Of a stretch of 48,717 nucleotides of DNA, positions 9,254-18,837 are shown piece after piece. The stretch is from positions 1-48,717 of the forward strand of contig JAEZCN010000090.1 in the NCBI GenBank assembly GCA_023433515.1, written 5' to 3'. A model generated the notes under the pieces. It searched no databases and was not told the DNA's origin. It saw nothing but the letters and a program-made list of their open reading frames with translations. Source of the DNA: Pseudomonadota bacterium. Lineage in GTDB: Bacteria; Pseudomonadota; Gammaproteobacteria; Steroidobacterales; Steroidobacteraceae. Position 1 is the first letter of the stretch. Every line of letters starts with the position of its first letter. The translations under genes and the position numbers were made by a program.

Positions 9254-11041
9254 TTAATCGGCAGGCCGCGCCAACCCGCGAAGTTCGTCCGCCACCGCCC
9301 CGGAATCGGGACCCACGATCACGTGCCAGAGCGCATCGGCCACGCGCACCGCACCCCTGAAACCGGAGGCCTGGATAGCCTGTGGATCGGCTGCCTGGGG
9401 GTTTCTGAGGGTGATCCCTATCCGCGTGGAATGGACCTCGACCCCCGCCAGGTTCGCGCTGCCCCCGAAGGCCGCGGCGAGGGCCCTTACGTCACCCGCG
9501 GAATCGGTGGGAGCCGGAACGGGCGCCGGATTCGAAGTGGCCTCCCCCATGGATGCCGGCCGCGTTGCGACGGGGGCGTCGGCACTTGCCGCGGTGCCGC
9601 GCAACACGTACCTCAATCTGTCGGAGAGCTGATCCGCGATGGGCCCGACGACCACCTGGAGCGTATTCGCGGAGGGACGCACGAACCCGCGCGCGCCGAG
9701 TCGGCGCAGCGCCGCCTCGTCGATGACGCCGCCGGCCACGTTGAGCCGCAGCCGGGTCGTGCAGGCATCGAGCGCGACGATGTTCGCCGCGCCACCGAGC
9801 GCGCGGATCCACGCTTCGGCGCCGTCGTCGATCGGGGTCTCGGCCTGGGTCGGGCCCTCCTCGATCTCGCGACCGGGGGTCTTGAGGTCGAAGCGCCGGA
9901 TCGCGAAACGGAACACGACGTAATACAGAGCGAAATAAAACGCCCCGATCGGAATCAGCAGCAAGGGGTTCGTCGACAGTGGGAAGTTCAGCACGTAGTC
10001 GAACAGGCCGGCCGAAAACCCGAAGCCGAGCTTCACGTTCATGAAATCCATGATCACCATCGCCAACCCGGTCATGAGCGCGTGCAGCGCATAAAGCAGG
10101 GGCGCGAGGAACATGAAGGCGAACTCGATGGGCTCGGTGACGCCGGTCAGGAAGGATGTCAGTCCCATCGACAGGAACATGCCGCCCACCGCCTTGCGCC
10201 GTTCCGGACGCGCGGCCTGATACATCGCGAGGCACGCCGCCGGCAGTCCGAACATCATGACGGGGAAGAAGCCGCTCATGAAAGCACCGGCCGTCGGGTC
10301 GCCGGCGAAGAATCGCTTGAGATCGCCGGTGACGACGCCGGTCGCCGTCGGGAAGTCACCGATCAGGAACCACGCCATGTTGTTGGCGATGTGATGCAGC
10401 CCGGTGACGATGAGCGCGCGATTGAGCACGCCGTATGCGAACAGGCCGATCGATTCGGAGCCGAGCACCGCGCGGCTCAACGTGTCCATGCCGTGTTCGA
10501 GGATCGGGAATCCGTATCCGAAACACAGTGCGAGCAGGATGCCGGCGAACCCGGCGACGATCGGCACGAAGCGCCGGCCGCCGAAGAACGCGAGGTACGC
10601 CGGCAGGCGCACGTCGCTGTAACGGTTGTAGAGCGCTCCGGCGAGCAGCCCGCACGAGATGCCGGCGGGCACGCTGAGCTTGGCGATCTCCCGCGCACGA
10701 AACGCCCTCTCGGCCAGGTCGAGCGCCGCGCCGCCCAGGCCGGCGGTGACTTCGGACGGCACGACGAGCAACAGCTCCGCGCCCTTCGTCGTGATCAGGT
10801 ACGCGACCACGCCCGCGAGACCCGCGGCGCCGTGATTCTCGCGCGCGAGTCCCACCGCGATGCCGATCGCGAACAGCAGGCCGAGGTTCGCGAAGATCGC
10901 GTCGCCCGCGGCCGCGATGGCGGGAACGTCGAGCAGGTCCGGCTGGCCGAGCCGGAGCAGCAACGCCGCCACCGGCAGGACGGCGATCGGCAGCATCATC
11001 GCGCGGCCCAGCTTCTGCAGGCCGGACAGGAAATGCTTCAT
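9254..11041 (-). CDS. nagE: PTS N-acetylglucosamine permease EIICB with a second, Cys-less IIB-like domain
   Basis: The product is 595 residues. Residues 1-385 form the membrane EIIC domain, with GLHHIANN near 215 and the TEPIEF signature near 302. Residues 405-480 are EIIB with the phosphorylated cysteine in ALDACTTRLRL (Cys427). A Pro/Ala linker leads to residues 515-590, which align with EIIB (FGGSANLAGVEVHSTRIGI; VIVGP; GAVADEL) but carry His537 where the cysteine should be. There is no EIIA domain; the adjacent fusion gene supplies it. The ATG overlaps the stop of that gene by 4 bases (ATGA), indicating translational coupling. The role is GlcNAc uptake with phosphorylation to GlcNAc-6-phosphate; specificity is inferred from the flanking hexosaminidase, nagA and nagB-II. 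Confidence 0.9.
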   Translation of the reverse strand: MKHFLSGLQKLGRAMMLPIAVLPVAALLLRLGQPDLLDVPAIAAAGDAIFANLGLLFAIGIAVGLARENHGAAGLAGVVAYLITTKGAELLLVVPSEVTAGLGGAALDLAERAFRAREIAKLSVPAGISCGLLAGALYNRYSDVRLPAYLAFFGGRRFVPIVAGFAGILLALCFGYGFPILEHGMDTLSRAVLGSESIGLFAYGVLNRALIVTGLHHIANNMAWFLIGDFPTATGVVTGDLKRFFAGDPTAGAFMSGFFPVMMFGLPAACLAMYQAARPERRKAVGGMFLSMGLTSFLTGVTEPIEFAFMFLAPLLYALHALMTGLAMVIMDFMNVKLGFGFSAGLFDYVLNFPLSTNPLLLIPIGAFYFALYYVVFRFAIRRFDLKTPGREIEEGPTQAETPIDDGAEAWIRALGGAANIVALDACTTRLRLNVAGGVIDEAALRRLGARGFVRPSANTLQVVVGPIADQLSDRLRYVLRGTAASADAPVATRPASMGEATSNPAPVPAPTDSAGDVRALAAAFGGSANLAGVEVHSTRIGITLRNPQAADPQAIQASGFRGAVRVADALWHVIVGPDSGAVADELRGLARPAD

Positions 11042-13557
11042 GACTGCGCTCCCGCGACGTGACCGGCCGGCTTCGCCAGCAGTTCGCGCACGGCGGCCGC
11101 CGATTCGAGCGCCAGGGCGCGTTCGGCGAGCGCGCGGCACGCATCGAGTGTGCGCGCCCGCACGACTTCCTTGATGTGCGGAATCTGCGCGGGGACGACC
11201 GACAGCTCGTTGATGCCCAGGCCTAACAACAATGGAACGGCCGCGGGATCCGAGGCAAGACCGCCGCACACCGCCGCGATGCGCGAGTGCCGGGCCGCCG
11301 CCGTGGCGACGTTGGCGATCAGCCGCAGGACCGCCGGATGCGCGGCATCGATCTGCGCGGCGAGTTCGGCGTTGCCGCGATCGATCGCCAGCGTGTACTG
11401 CGACAGGTCGTTCGTGCCGACCGAAAGGAAATCCGCCTCGCGCGCCAGCGCGTCGGCCAGCATGGCCGCCGCGGGCGTTTCGATCATCACGCCGAGTTGC
11501 GGGCGTTCGACGCGCAGCTCGCCGACCAGCTCGTCGAGGATCGCGCGCACGCGCCGCCATTCTGCGACGTCGTTGATCATCGGCAGCAGGATGCGGCATT
11601 GGCCCGCCGGCTCGACCGTCAGCATCGCGCGCAGTTGTGTGCGCAACAGCTCGGGCCGCCACAGGCTCACGCGGATGCCGCGCAATCCGAGCGCGGGGTT
11701 CTCCTCGGCCGGCAGCGGTAGATAGGACAACGGCTTGTCGCCGCCGACGTCGAGCGTACGGATGACGAGCGGCCGGCCCTCGAGCACGCGCGCGATGCGT
11801 TGGTAGGTTTCGCGTTGCTCGCGTTCGTCGGGCGCGGTCGCTCGGTCGAGGAACAGGAACTCCGAGCGCAGCAGTCCGCAGCCTTCGGCGCCGTGCGCCA
11901 CCGCGATCTTCGCGTCGGCGACCGAACCCAGGTTCGCGAAGACCTCGATGCGCTCGCCGCTCGCGGCGTGGCAGTCGCCGCGCGCCGCCTCGAGCTCGCG
12001 GCGCAGCCGTTCGCGTCGCGCGGCGGTCGCGTATTCGAAGTCGGCGCGTTGCGCGACGTCCGGCGCGATGCGCAGCGAACCCGCGTCGGCATCGAGCGCG
12101 AGCGTGGTGCCCGCGCGAATCTCGTTGAGCTTGGTTCCGACGGCGACCAGCATTGGAATCCCGAGCGACGCGGCGAGCACGGCCACGTGGGAAGTCGGGC
12201 CGCCGGCCTCGAGCACGATTCCGGCGGGCTTGCCGCCTTCGAGTTCGACGAGCTGCGATGGGCTCATGTCGCGAGCGAGCAGGATCGTTCCAGGCGGCAG
12301 CGCGGCGCGCGCCACGCTGTCGGATCCGCCGAGAACGACGAGGACCTGCCGCTCCAGATCGTTGAGATCGTCGACGCGCTCGGCGAGTCGCGCGTCACCC
12401 GTCGCACGCAACGCGTCGGCGGCCTGGCGCAACGCGGCGCGCCAGGCGAACGCGGCGCTCTTGCCCGTGGAGATGAGCGCGCGCGCGGCTCCCAGCAATT
12501 CGGGGTCTTCGAGGATCTCGATGTGCGCGGCGATCAGCTCGCGCGCCGTGGGCGAGGCTTCCTTCGCGAGCGGGCTGAGTCGCGCGCGTACCGCCTCGCG
12601 CGCGCGCTCGAACGCGCCTGCCTCGACTGCGATGCCCTGCCCGGGCTCGATCACGGTGACGTCTTCGCTCCTGAGCCAGGCGGCGCCGCCCAGCGCGAGT
12701 CCACGGCTGGCAATCACGCCGCGCAGCAGCGAGGCGTCGTTGCTCGCGTTGGCAATGCGGGTGGTCTGTATGACGGGTGGCGGCAGCGGACGCGCGGCGG
12801 GTTTGTCCGGCGTCGCAATGAGACGGGAGATTTCCGCGATGGCGCCGGCCGCGCCTTCGCCCGCGCCGGTGATCACCACCTCGTCACCGTGGCGGATGCC
12901 GAGCGCCATGAGGCCGACCGCGCTGCGCGCAGTCGCGGTGCGGCCATGCGCGCGCAGCTCGATCTCGGCCGGCACCGACTTCGCCAGGCGCGCGATCAGC
13001 GCCGCGGGCCGGGCGTGTATCCCGTGGGCCTGCCGCGCGACCACACGCTCGCTCGCGACCTGCGTCGCGCCGGGCACCACGGCGTCCGCGACCGCGCCGA
13101 TCGCATGTATTTCGAACAGCGGATCGCCGACCGCGACGGGGCGCGAAACGCGCGGCTCGGAGATCCTGAAGTGCTCCCCGTTCGTGAGGATGACGGGCGT
13201 GATGAGGCTCCTGGCCGTGCGCGCCAGTTCCGCGAGATCGAACTCGAGCAGCGGATCGCCCGCGCGCACGCGATCGCCCTTCTTCACGCGCGGCGAGAAC
13301 CCCTTTCCGCCGAGCCCGACGGTGTCGATTCCGACGTGCACGAGCACTTCGGCGCCATCCGGCGCTCGCAGCGCGACCGCGTGCAGCGACGCCGGCACGG
13401 AGATGATTTCACCGTCGCAGGGCGCGTGCAGCGTACTCCCGGTCGGGTCGATCGCGACGCCGTCGCCGAGCATGCGCTGGCCGAACACCGCATCCGGCAC
13501 CTCGTCGAGCGGTGCGCTCCAGCCGGCGAGCGGCGCGAGCAAGATGAAGCGCGCCAT
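11038..13557 (-). CDS. nagF: PTS multiphosphoryl transfer protein EIIA-HPr-EI
   Basis: The product is 839 residues with three phosphocarriers in one chain. EIIA-Glc type: about residues 1-150, with His59 in PASLHAV and the phosphorylated His74 in VLVHVGIDTV. HPr: about 168-250, with His181 in GIHARPAALIA. Enzyme I: about 278-830, with the active His457 in GGPTSHVAVLA, MIETPAAAMLAD for PEP binding and AAVCGGLASDP near the C-terminus. It takes phosphate from PEP and passes it to the EIIB of NagE, so the operon is a self-contained GlcNAc PTS. The ATG is 4 bases after the hexosaminidase stop, so it lies in an operon. The nagF symbol follows the usual name for such fusions in xanthomonads. Confidence 0.93.
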   Translation of the reverse strand: MARFILLAPLAGWSAPLDEVPDAVFGQRMLGDGVAIDPTGSTLHAPCDGEIISVPASLHAVALRAPDGAEVLVHVGIDTVGLGGKGFSPRVKKGDRVRAGDPLLEFDLAELARTARSLITPVILTNGEHFRISEPRVSRPVAVGDPLFEIHAIGAVADAVVPGATQVASERVVARQAHGIHARPAALIARLAKSVPAEIELRAHGRTATARSAVGLMALGIRHGDEVVITGAGEGAAGAIAEISRLIATPDKPAARPLPPPVIQTTRIANASNDASLLRGVIASRGLALGGAAWLRSEDVTVIEPGQGIAVEAGAFERAREAVRARLSPLAKEASPTARELIAAHIEILEDPELLGAARALISTGKSAAFAWRAALRQAADALRATGDARLAERVDDLNDLERQVLVVLGGSDSVARAALPPGTILLARDMSPSQLVELEGGKPAGIVLEAGGPTSHVAVLAASLGIPMLVAVGTKLNEIRAGTTLALDADAGSLRIAPDVAQRADFEYATAARRERLRRELEAARGDCHAASGERIEVFANLGSVADAKIAVAHGAEGCGLLRSEFLFLDRATAPDEREQRETYQRIARVLEGRPLVIRTLDVGGDKPLSYLPLPAEENPALGLRGIRVSLWRPELLRTQLRAMLTVEPAGQCRILLPMINDVAEWRRVRAILDELVGELRVERPQLGVMIETPAAAMLADALAREADFLSVGTNDLSQYTLAIDRGNAELAAQIDAAHPAVLRLIANVATAAARHSRIAAVCGGLASDPAAVPLLLGLGINELSVVPAQIPHIKEVVRARTLDACRALAERALALESAAAVRELLAKPAGHVAGAQS

Positions 13558-13561
13558 CCGG

Positions 13562-15658
13562 CTACAATCCCAGCAGCTCGATGCTGTCGATCGTCCATAT
13601 CGGATCGATGCCGGAGCGCGTGAATCTCATGCACAGGTCGTGTGCCCCCGTCAGCTTCGAGAACGGCGCATCGGGCAGCGTGGTGACCGCGTGATTCGAA
13701 GTGGCGGGCGCGAGCGGCAACGAGGCAAGCAACTCACCTTCGCAGGTGCCTAGCCGCACTTCGAGTTCGCCCGCGCCGCCGGCCGGCTTCGCGAGCGGAA
13801 TGTTCTTCGAGTCCTTGCCGATCTGGAACGAGAACGGGATCTGGCCGACCGCGGCCCTGAACCCGGTCACCTGCGTGAGATCGGCGGCCCTCCAGGTCCA
13901 GCACGGGTTCGTGATGCTCACGAGGAACACGGCCCGCTCGCCCGCGAGCGGCGCATCGTCCTCGAGCGACAGTAGATAGCCGCCGGCGCACGGCTGCAGC
14001 TGATGGCTGGTGCGGCGGCGCGCTTCGAGGGGTTGGGCCGCGGCGCCGGGCGCGTAACCGATGCCGAGCTTGCGATAACGCGCGAGCTGGTCCGGCATGC
14101 GATCGCGGAAGCTCAGCCAGTCGATGTGCGCGGGCGCCGACCACGCGACCTCCGCGAGCGCGGCGACACGCGGATAGGCCTGGTACGTGACGCGCTCCGG
14201 CGATCGCATGAACTCCGCCCAGAGATTCGCCTGCAGGCCGAGGATGTGACGATGCTGCTCGACGGCGATGGAATCGGGAACGGGATTGAACTCGTACACG
14301 TCCTTGAGCGAGATCGTGTCGCTGCGGCCCGGCGCCGGATCGCCGTCGCTCTGCCAGTGATCGAGGTACAACGTGGGTGCCGGCGACAGCACCGTGTCGT
14401 GCCCGGCCTTTGCCGCCGCGATGGCGCCGTCGATGCCGCGCCACGACATCACCGTGGCATTGGGTGCGATCCCGCCCTCGAGGATTTCATCCCAACCGAT
14501 GAGCTTGCGGCCATGTTTGTTGAGGAATTTCTCGACGCGCTGGATGAAGTAGCTCTGCAGCGCGTGTTCGTCCTTGACGCCGAGCTCCTTCATGCGCGCC
14601 TGGATCCTGGGTGATGCCTCCCACTCGTCCTTCCATGCCTCGTCACCGCCGACGTGGATGTATTCGCCCGGGAAGAGTTGCATCACCTCGGCGAACACGT
14701 CCTCGAAGAATGCGAACGTCGACTCCTCTGCGTTGAAAAGTGTCGTGAAGATGCCCCACTCCTCCGGCACCGCGGTCGGCAGCGTGCGGCTCACGCCGAG
14801 CTCCGGATAGGCGACCACCGCCGCGCTCGCGTGCCCCGGCAGCTCGATTTCCGGGACGACCGCGATGTGCCGCTCGGCGGCGTACGCGACGATCTCCCGC
14901 ACCTGCTCGTGCGAATAGAAACCACCGATCACGCGCGGCTTGCCAGTCGCGGGATCGATGTCCGCGGCAGCCGCCGGACCCATGGGCACGCGCCACGCAC
15001 CGACGCTCGTCAGCTTGGGATGTTTCCTGATCTCGAGGCGCCACGCCTGGTCGTCGGTCAGGTGCCAGTGGAAGACGTTGAGCTTGTGCAACGCCATCCA
15101 GTCGATGAACTGCTTGATGTACTCGGGCGACTGGTAATACCGAGCGGTATCGAGCATGAGGCCACGCCAGCGGAAACGCGGCGCATCTTCGATCGTCACC
15201 GCGGCGATCTTCGGCGATCCCACCTCGGGATTTCCCAGCAACTGCCACAACGTCACCGCGCCATAGAACAGGCCCTTCGGCTCGCGCGCGCTGACCGTGA
15301 TGCGGCCGGGCGTCACGCGCAGCGCATAACCTTCATCGGCGGCCGGCGAGTTGCGGCTGATCTCGAACACGATGTCGCCCGACGCCTTACCGGCGAGTGG
15401 CAGCTGCATGCCGTGCGTGCGGTTCGCGAGCTCGACGAATTGTTTCGCCGCCTGTTCGCTGCCCGCGCCTCGATGCGCGACGCGCGTCTTCGCATCGAAC
15501 ACGAATGCTCCGGCGGCGGATCGCGCTTCGAGCGGGGCGGGAATGATCGACGCGGAGGAGACGGATGCCGGGTCCGCGGCCAGGACGCCCGCGGCACAAA
15601 TCAGCATCACACAGGCGCTCACGATGCGATGGACCTGCCGAAACCCGCGTAGCTTCAT
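13562..15658 (-). CDS. Secreted beta-N-acetylhexosaminidase, GH20
   Basis: The product is 698 residues. A Sec signal peptide (MKLRGFRQVHRIVSACVMLICAAGVLA) is followed by the GH20 N-terminal domain (about 35-160) and the catalytic barrel (about 162-540), with the Asp-Glu pair in HVGGDEAW (D339, E340) and the strand motif FHWHLTDDQAWR. A C-terminal extension of about 130 residues follows. It should release GlcNAc from the non-reducing end of chito-oligosaccharides in the periplasm, supplying the PTS encoded downstream. I chose ATG 15658 because GGGGAGG lies 7 bases upstream and the signal peptide begins there. It is the first gene of the minus-strand arm, divergent from nagQ. Confidence 0.93.
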   Translation of the reverse strand: MKLRGFRQVHRIVSACVMLICAAGVLAADPASVSSASIIPAPLEARSAAGAFVFDAKTRVAHRGAGSEQAAKQFVELANRTHGMQLPLAGKASGDIVFEISRNSPAADEGYALRVTPGRITVSAREPKGLFYGAVTLWQLLGNPEVGSPKIAAVTIEDAPRFRWRGLMLDTARYYQSPEYIKQFIDWMALHKLNVFHWHLTDDQAWRLEIRKHPKLTSVGAWRVPMGPAAAADIDPATGKPRVIGGFYSHEQVREIVAYAAERHIAVVPEIELPGHASAAVVAYPELGVSRTLPTAVPEEWGIFTTLFNAEESTFAFFEDVFAEVMQLFPGEYIHVGGDEAWKDEWEASPRIQARMKELGVKDEHALQSYFIQRVEKFLNKHGRKLIGWDEILEGGIAPNATVMSWRGIDGAIAAAKAGHDTVLSPAPTLYLDHWQSDGDPAPGRSDTISLKDVYEFNPVPDSIAVEQHRHILGLQANLWAEFMRSPERVTYQAYPRVAALAEVAWSAPAHIDWLSFRDRMPDQLARYRKLGIGYAPGAAAQPLEARRRTSHQLQPCAGGYLLSLEDDAPLAGERAVFLVSITNPCWTWRAADLTQVTGFRAAVGQIPFSFQIGKDSKNIPLAKPAGGAGELEVRLGTCEGELLASLPLAPATSNHAVTTLPDAPFSKLTGAHDLCMRFTRSGIDPIWTIDSIELLGL

Positions 15659-15732
15659 CACGAGACCTCCCCTGCGCACATTGAATTCTTCCGGCGGGGC
15701 GATCAAGCCGCGCCAGACCACGTTCAGGCCGC

Positions 15733-15746
15733 GACAATACCAATAC
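15733..15746. promoter_or_regulatory. Candidate NagQ operator upstream of the hexosaminidase operon
   Basis: GACAATACCAATAC (reverse GTATTGGTATTGTC) resembles the TTGGTATNGNC-like sites bound by NagR/DasR-type GntR regulators. It lies 75 bases upstream of the hexosaminidase start. The match is by eye and binding is inferred. Confidence 0.4.
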
Positions 15747-15838
15747 GCCATCGGATTCGGCTAGTCTGATTTCATTGCCGCCCGCATTGCTATATTTCCC
15801 GGTAAATTGTCAAAATATCGCTGGCACCAGTGGCCTTC

Positions 15839-15858
15839 ATTGGTAACCTATTGGTAAC
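15839..15858. promoter_or_regulatory. Tandem ATTGGTAAC direct repeat upstream of nagQ
   Basis: ATTGGTAAC occurs at 15839-15847 and again at 15850-15858, an 11-base period that puts both copies on the same face of the helix. It ends about 12 bases before the GGAGG of nagQ and shares the TTGGTA half-site with the element at 15733. It is a likely autoregulatory site of NagQ. Confidence 0.45.
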
Positions 15859-15881
15859 AACGAAGGTTCGGAGGAATGACT

Positions 15882-16625
15882 TTGGCGACCCTGACTAACT
15901 ACCTGCAGAAGCTCGACGAAGCGAGCACGCAGCCGCTCTACCGGCAACTGCAGCGCAGCCTGCGGTCCGCGATCGAGAAACGCGTGGTCGCGCCCGAGGA
16001 CGCGCTGCCGCCCGAGCGCGATCTCGCGGGCGAGCTCGGTATCTCGCGCATCACGGTGCGCAAGGCCATCGACGGCCTGGTCGCCGAAGGCCTGCTCGTG
16101 CGTCGCCAGGGCGCGGGCACCTTCGTGTCGGCGCGCGTCGAGAAGCATTTCTCGAAGCTGACTTCGTTTTCTGAAGACATGCGCGCGCGTGGCCGCAAGC
16201 CCCGCAGCGTATGGCTCAGCCGGTCAACCGGCACCGTGACGCCCGAGGAATCGCTCACGCTGCGACTCTCACCCGGCACGCCGGTGTACCGCTTCCAGCG
16301 CATCCGCATCGCGGACGAAGCGCCGATGGCGCTCGAATACGCCACGATCCTCGCGTCCTGCCTGCCCTCGGTGGATGCCGTGGACTCGTCCCTTTACGTC
16401 GCGCTCGAAAGAACCGGCAACCGCCCGGTGCGGGCGTTGCAGCGCCTGCGCGCGACCCTCCTGACGGCCGAGCAGGCCGAACTCCTCAAGGCCCACGAGA
16501 AAGACGCCGGATTGCTCGTCGAGCGTCTCGGCTTCCTCGCGGACGGCCGGGCCGTCGAGTTCTCGCAGTCTTACTATCGCGGCGATACCTATGACTTCGT
16601 CGCGGAGCTGCGCGCCCTGGCGTGA
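15882..16625 (+). CDS. nagQ: GntR-family repressor with UTRA domain, GlcNAc regulator
   Basis: The product is about 247 residues. An N-terminal winged helix-turn-helix (about 15-75; LPPERDLAGELGISRITVRKAIDGL) is followed by a UTRA ligand-binding domain (about 90-240; PVYRFQRIRIADEAPMALEYA). Regulators of this HutC/NagR subfamily bind GlcNAc-6-phosphate or GlcN-6-phosphate and repress nag genes. It heads a tight operon with nagB-II and nagA and diverges from the hexosaminidase-PTS operon, so one protein can control both arms. Start choice: GGAGG at 15870-15874 is 7 bases from TTG 15882 but only 1 base from ATG 15876, so I prefer the TTG; the alternative adds two residues. Confidence 0.88.
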   Translation: MATLTNYLQKLDEASTQPLYRQLQRSLRSAIEKRVVAPEDALPPERDLAGELGISRITVRKAIDGLVAEGLLVRRQGAGTFVSARVEKHFSKLTSFSEDMRARGRKPRSVWLSRSTGTVTPEESLTLRLSPGTPVYRFQRIRIADEAPMALEYATILASCLPSVDAVDSSLYVALERTGNRPVRALQRLRATLLTAEQAELLKAHEKDAGLLVERLGFLADGRAVEFSQSYYRGDTYDFVAELRALA

Positions 16626-17650
16626 ACATGGGCACCAGCCTCATGCGCGACGAAGCCGCCGAGGCATCCACGGCGGTGCGGCGCCAGCTCGCCGCGAACG
16701 CGGCCGCCATGCAGGCGCTCGGCGCGGCATTGCGGCAGCGCCGGCCACGCGCCGTGGTCACGTGCGCGCGCGGCAGTTCCGATCACGCGGCGACGTTCGC
16801 CAAGTACCTGATCGAAACACATGCGCGCGTGCTGACGTCGTCCGCCGCGCCTTCGCTGACCTCCGTGTACGAGACGACGACCGGCTCGCGCGACGTGTTG
16901 TTCATCGCGATCTCGCAATCCGGCCGCAGTCCCGATCTCGTGACCAGCGCGCGCAACGCACGCGCGGCCGGCGCCCAGGTCGTCGCGTTGTGCAACACGC
17001 CGGGATCGCCGCTCGCGGCGGAGGCCGATCACGCCATCGATCTGCACGCGGGGCCGGAACGCAGCGTCGCCGCGACCAAGTCGTTCATCGCCTCGCTGGC
17101 CGCGCTCGTTCACCTGGTTGCCGAATGGTGCGAGGACCGCACTCTGCTCGCCGCGTTGCACGCCGCCCCGGCCGCACTCGGGCGCGCGAACACGCTCGAC
17201 TGGAGCGCGGCCCTCGCACCTCTGCGTACCGCCACCAACCTGTTCGTGCTCGGCCGCGGATACGGGCTCGGCATCGCGCAGGAAGCCGCGCTCAAGCTCA
17301 AGGAAACCTGCGGGCTGCACGCCGAGGCCTTCAGCTCGGCCGAAGTGCAGCATGGGCCGATGGCGCTCGTCGGCAAGGGCTTTCCGATCCTCGCCTTCTC
17401 GCAGTCCGACGAGACCCGCGCGGGCATCGAGTCGGTCGCCCGGGATTTCGCCGCGCGCGGCGCGCGCGTGATACTGGCCGGCGGCGTGGCGGAAGGTGCC
17501 ATACCGCTGCCCGTGCTGACCGACCACCCGGTCGTCGAACCCTTGCTCATGATCCAGAGTTTCTACAATCTGGCCGCAGAGCTCGCGGTGGCACGCGGGC
17601 TCGACCCCGACGTACCGCCGCACTTGCGCAAGATCACCGAGACATACTGA
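16622..17650 (+). CDS. nagB-II: Glucosamine-6-phosphate deaminase, SIS-domain type (NagB-II)
   Basis: The product is 342 residues with two SIS (sugar isomerase) domains, about 35-165 and 195-330. Sugar-phosphate-binding motifs are visible: CARGSSDHAA, ISQSGRSPD and GRGYGLGIAQEAALKLKET. It lacks the glutaminase domain of GlmS, and the position between nagQ and nagA identifies it as the alternative deaminase that converts glucosamine-6-phosphate to fructose-6-phosphate and ammonia. GTG at 16622 overlaps the nagQ stop (GTGA); an ATG two codons later is also possible. Its stop shares a base with the nagA start. Confidence 0.9.
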   Translation: MNMGTSLMRDEAAEASTAVRRQLAANAAAMQALGAALRQRRPRAVVTCARGSSDHAATFAKYLIETHARVLTSSAAPSLTSVYETTTGSRDVLFIAISQSGRSPDLVTSARNARAAGAQVVALCNTPGSPLAAEADHAIDLHAGPERSVAATKSFIASLAALVHLVAEWCEDRTLLAALHAAPAALGRANTLDWSAALAPLRTATNLFVLGRGYGLGIAQEAALKLKETCGLHAEAFSSAEVQHGPMALVGKGFPILAFSQSDETRAGIESVARDFAARGARVILAGGVAEGAIPLPVLTDHPVVEPLLMIQSFYNLAAELAVARGLDPDVPPHLRKITETY

Positions 17651-18837
17651 TGCAGGCACTGACGAACGGACTGGTACTGCGGGATTCCGGATTCGCGGAA
17701 GGTCTCGCCGTGCTGGTAGATGGGCCGCGCATCGTCGCCGTGGTTCCCGAGGACGATCCGCGCGTCGCGCAGGCGGAAGAGCACGATCTCGGCGGTCAGC
17801 TGCTGCTGCCCGGTTTCATCGATACGCAGGTCAACGGCGGGGGTGGACGGCTGTTCAACGACGCGCCGACAGTCGAAACGATCCGCGCGATCGGCGCCGC
17901 GCATCGGCCGTTCGGCACCACCGGATTCCTGCCCACGCTGATCAGCGACGATCTCGAGGTCATCGAGCGCGCGCTCGCCGCGGTGACCGATGCCATCGCG
18001 CAGCGCGTGCCGGGCGTGCTCGGCATCCACATCGAGGGGCCGTTCCTCAATCCCGAGCGCAAGGGCACGCACGACGGCGCGAAGCTGCGCCTGCTCGACA
18101 CCGCCGCCGTCAAACTACTTTCCACGCCCACCGGCGGCCGCACGCTGGTCACGCTCGCGCCCGAGTTGACCACGCCCGCCGTGGTGCGCGAGCTCACCGA
18201 GGCTGGCGTAGTCGTCGCTGCCGGGCACACCAACGCGACCTTCGCGCAGGTGCGCGCGGCGCTGGACGTCGGCCTGCGCGGATTCACGCACCTGTTCAAC
18301 GCGATGTCGCCGCTCGGCACGCGGGAGCCCGGCGCCGTCGGCGCGGCGCTGGACGACGTGGCGAGTTTCTGCGGAATTATTGTCGACGGCGTCCACGTCG
18401 ACCCGGTCGTGCTCAAGATCGCGCTGCGCAGCCGGCCGCACGATCGCTTCGTGCTCGTCACCGACGCCATGCCCAACATCGGCACCGACCTCACGGAGTT
18501 CCAGCTCGCGGGCAAACGCGTCGCGGTGAGCGACGACCGGCTGGTCGACGAGAACGGCACGCTCGCCGGCGCCAACCTGACGATGGCGCGCGCGGTGGCC
18601 AACGCGGTCGACATGCTCGACGTGGATCTGCGCCGTGCGGTCCGCATGGCGAGCGCGCAGCCCGCCGCGTATCTCAAGCTCGAACGCCTGTTCGGCAGGA
18701 TCGAGCCGGGTTATCTCGCGAGCCTCGTGCTGACGGACGAGAAACTCGACGTCATCGAAACGTGGATAGACGGTGAACGCGTGTTGCACCGCCCGCTCGT
18801 CCCGGTCCGGGAGTTCGAGCGGATCGCCTCTCCCTGA
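17650..18837 (+). CDS. nagA: N-acetylglucosamine-6-phosphate deacetylase
   Basis: The product is 395 residues, the usual size. Amidohydrolase-fold motifs run in order: PGFIDTQVNGGGG, HIEGPFLNPERKGTHD (metal-binding Glu), VAAGHTNAT (His), FTHLFNAMSPLGTREPG (His) and LVTDAMPN (catalytic Asp). It removes acetate from GlcNAc-6-phosphate to feed NagB-II. The ATG at 17650 overlaps the nagB-II TGA by one base, so translation is coupled. Its TGA abuts the stop of the converging methyltransferase with no spacer, so there is no room for a separate terminator. Confidence 0.95.
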   Translation: MQALTNGLVLRDSGFAEGLAVLVDGPRIVAVVPEDDPRVAQAEEHDLGGQLLLPGFIDTQVNGGGGRLFNDAPTVETIRAIGAAHRPFGTTGFLPTLISDDLEVIERALAAVTDAIAQRVPGVLGIHIEGPFLNPERKGTHDGAKLRLLDTAAVKLLSTPTGGRTLVTLAPELTTPAVVRELTEAGVVVAAGHTNATFAQVRAALDVGLRGFTHLFNAMSPLGTREPGAVGAALDDVASFCGIIVDGVHVDPVVLKIALRSRPHDRFVLVTDAMPNIGTDLTEFQLAGKRVAVSDDRLVDENGTLAGANLTMARAVANAVDMLDVDLRRAVRMASAQPAAYLKLERLFGRIEPGYLASLVLTDEKLDVIETWIDGERVLHRPLVPVREFERIASP

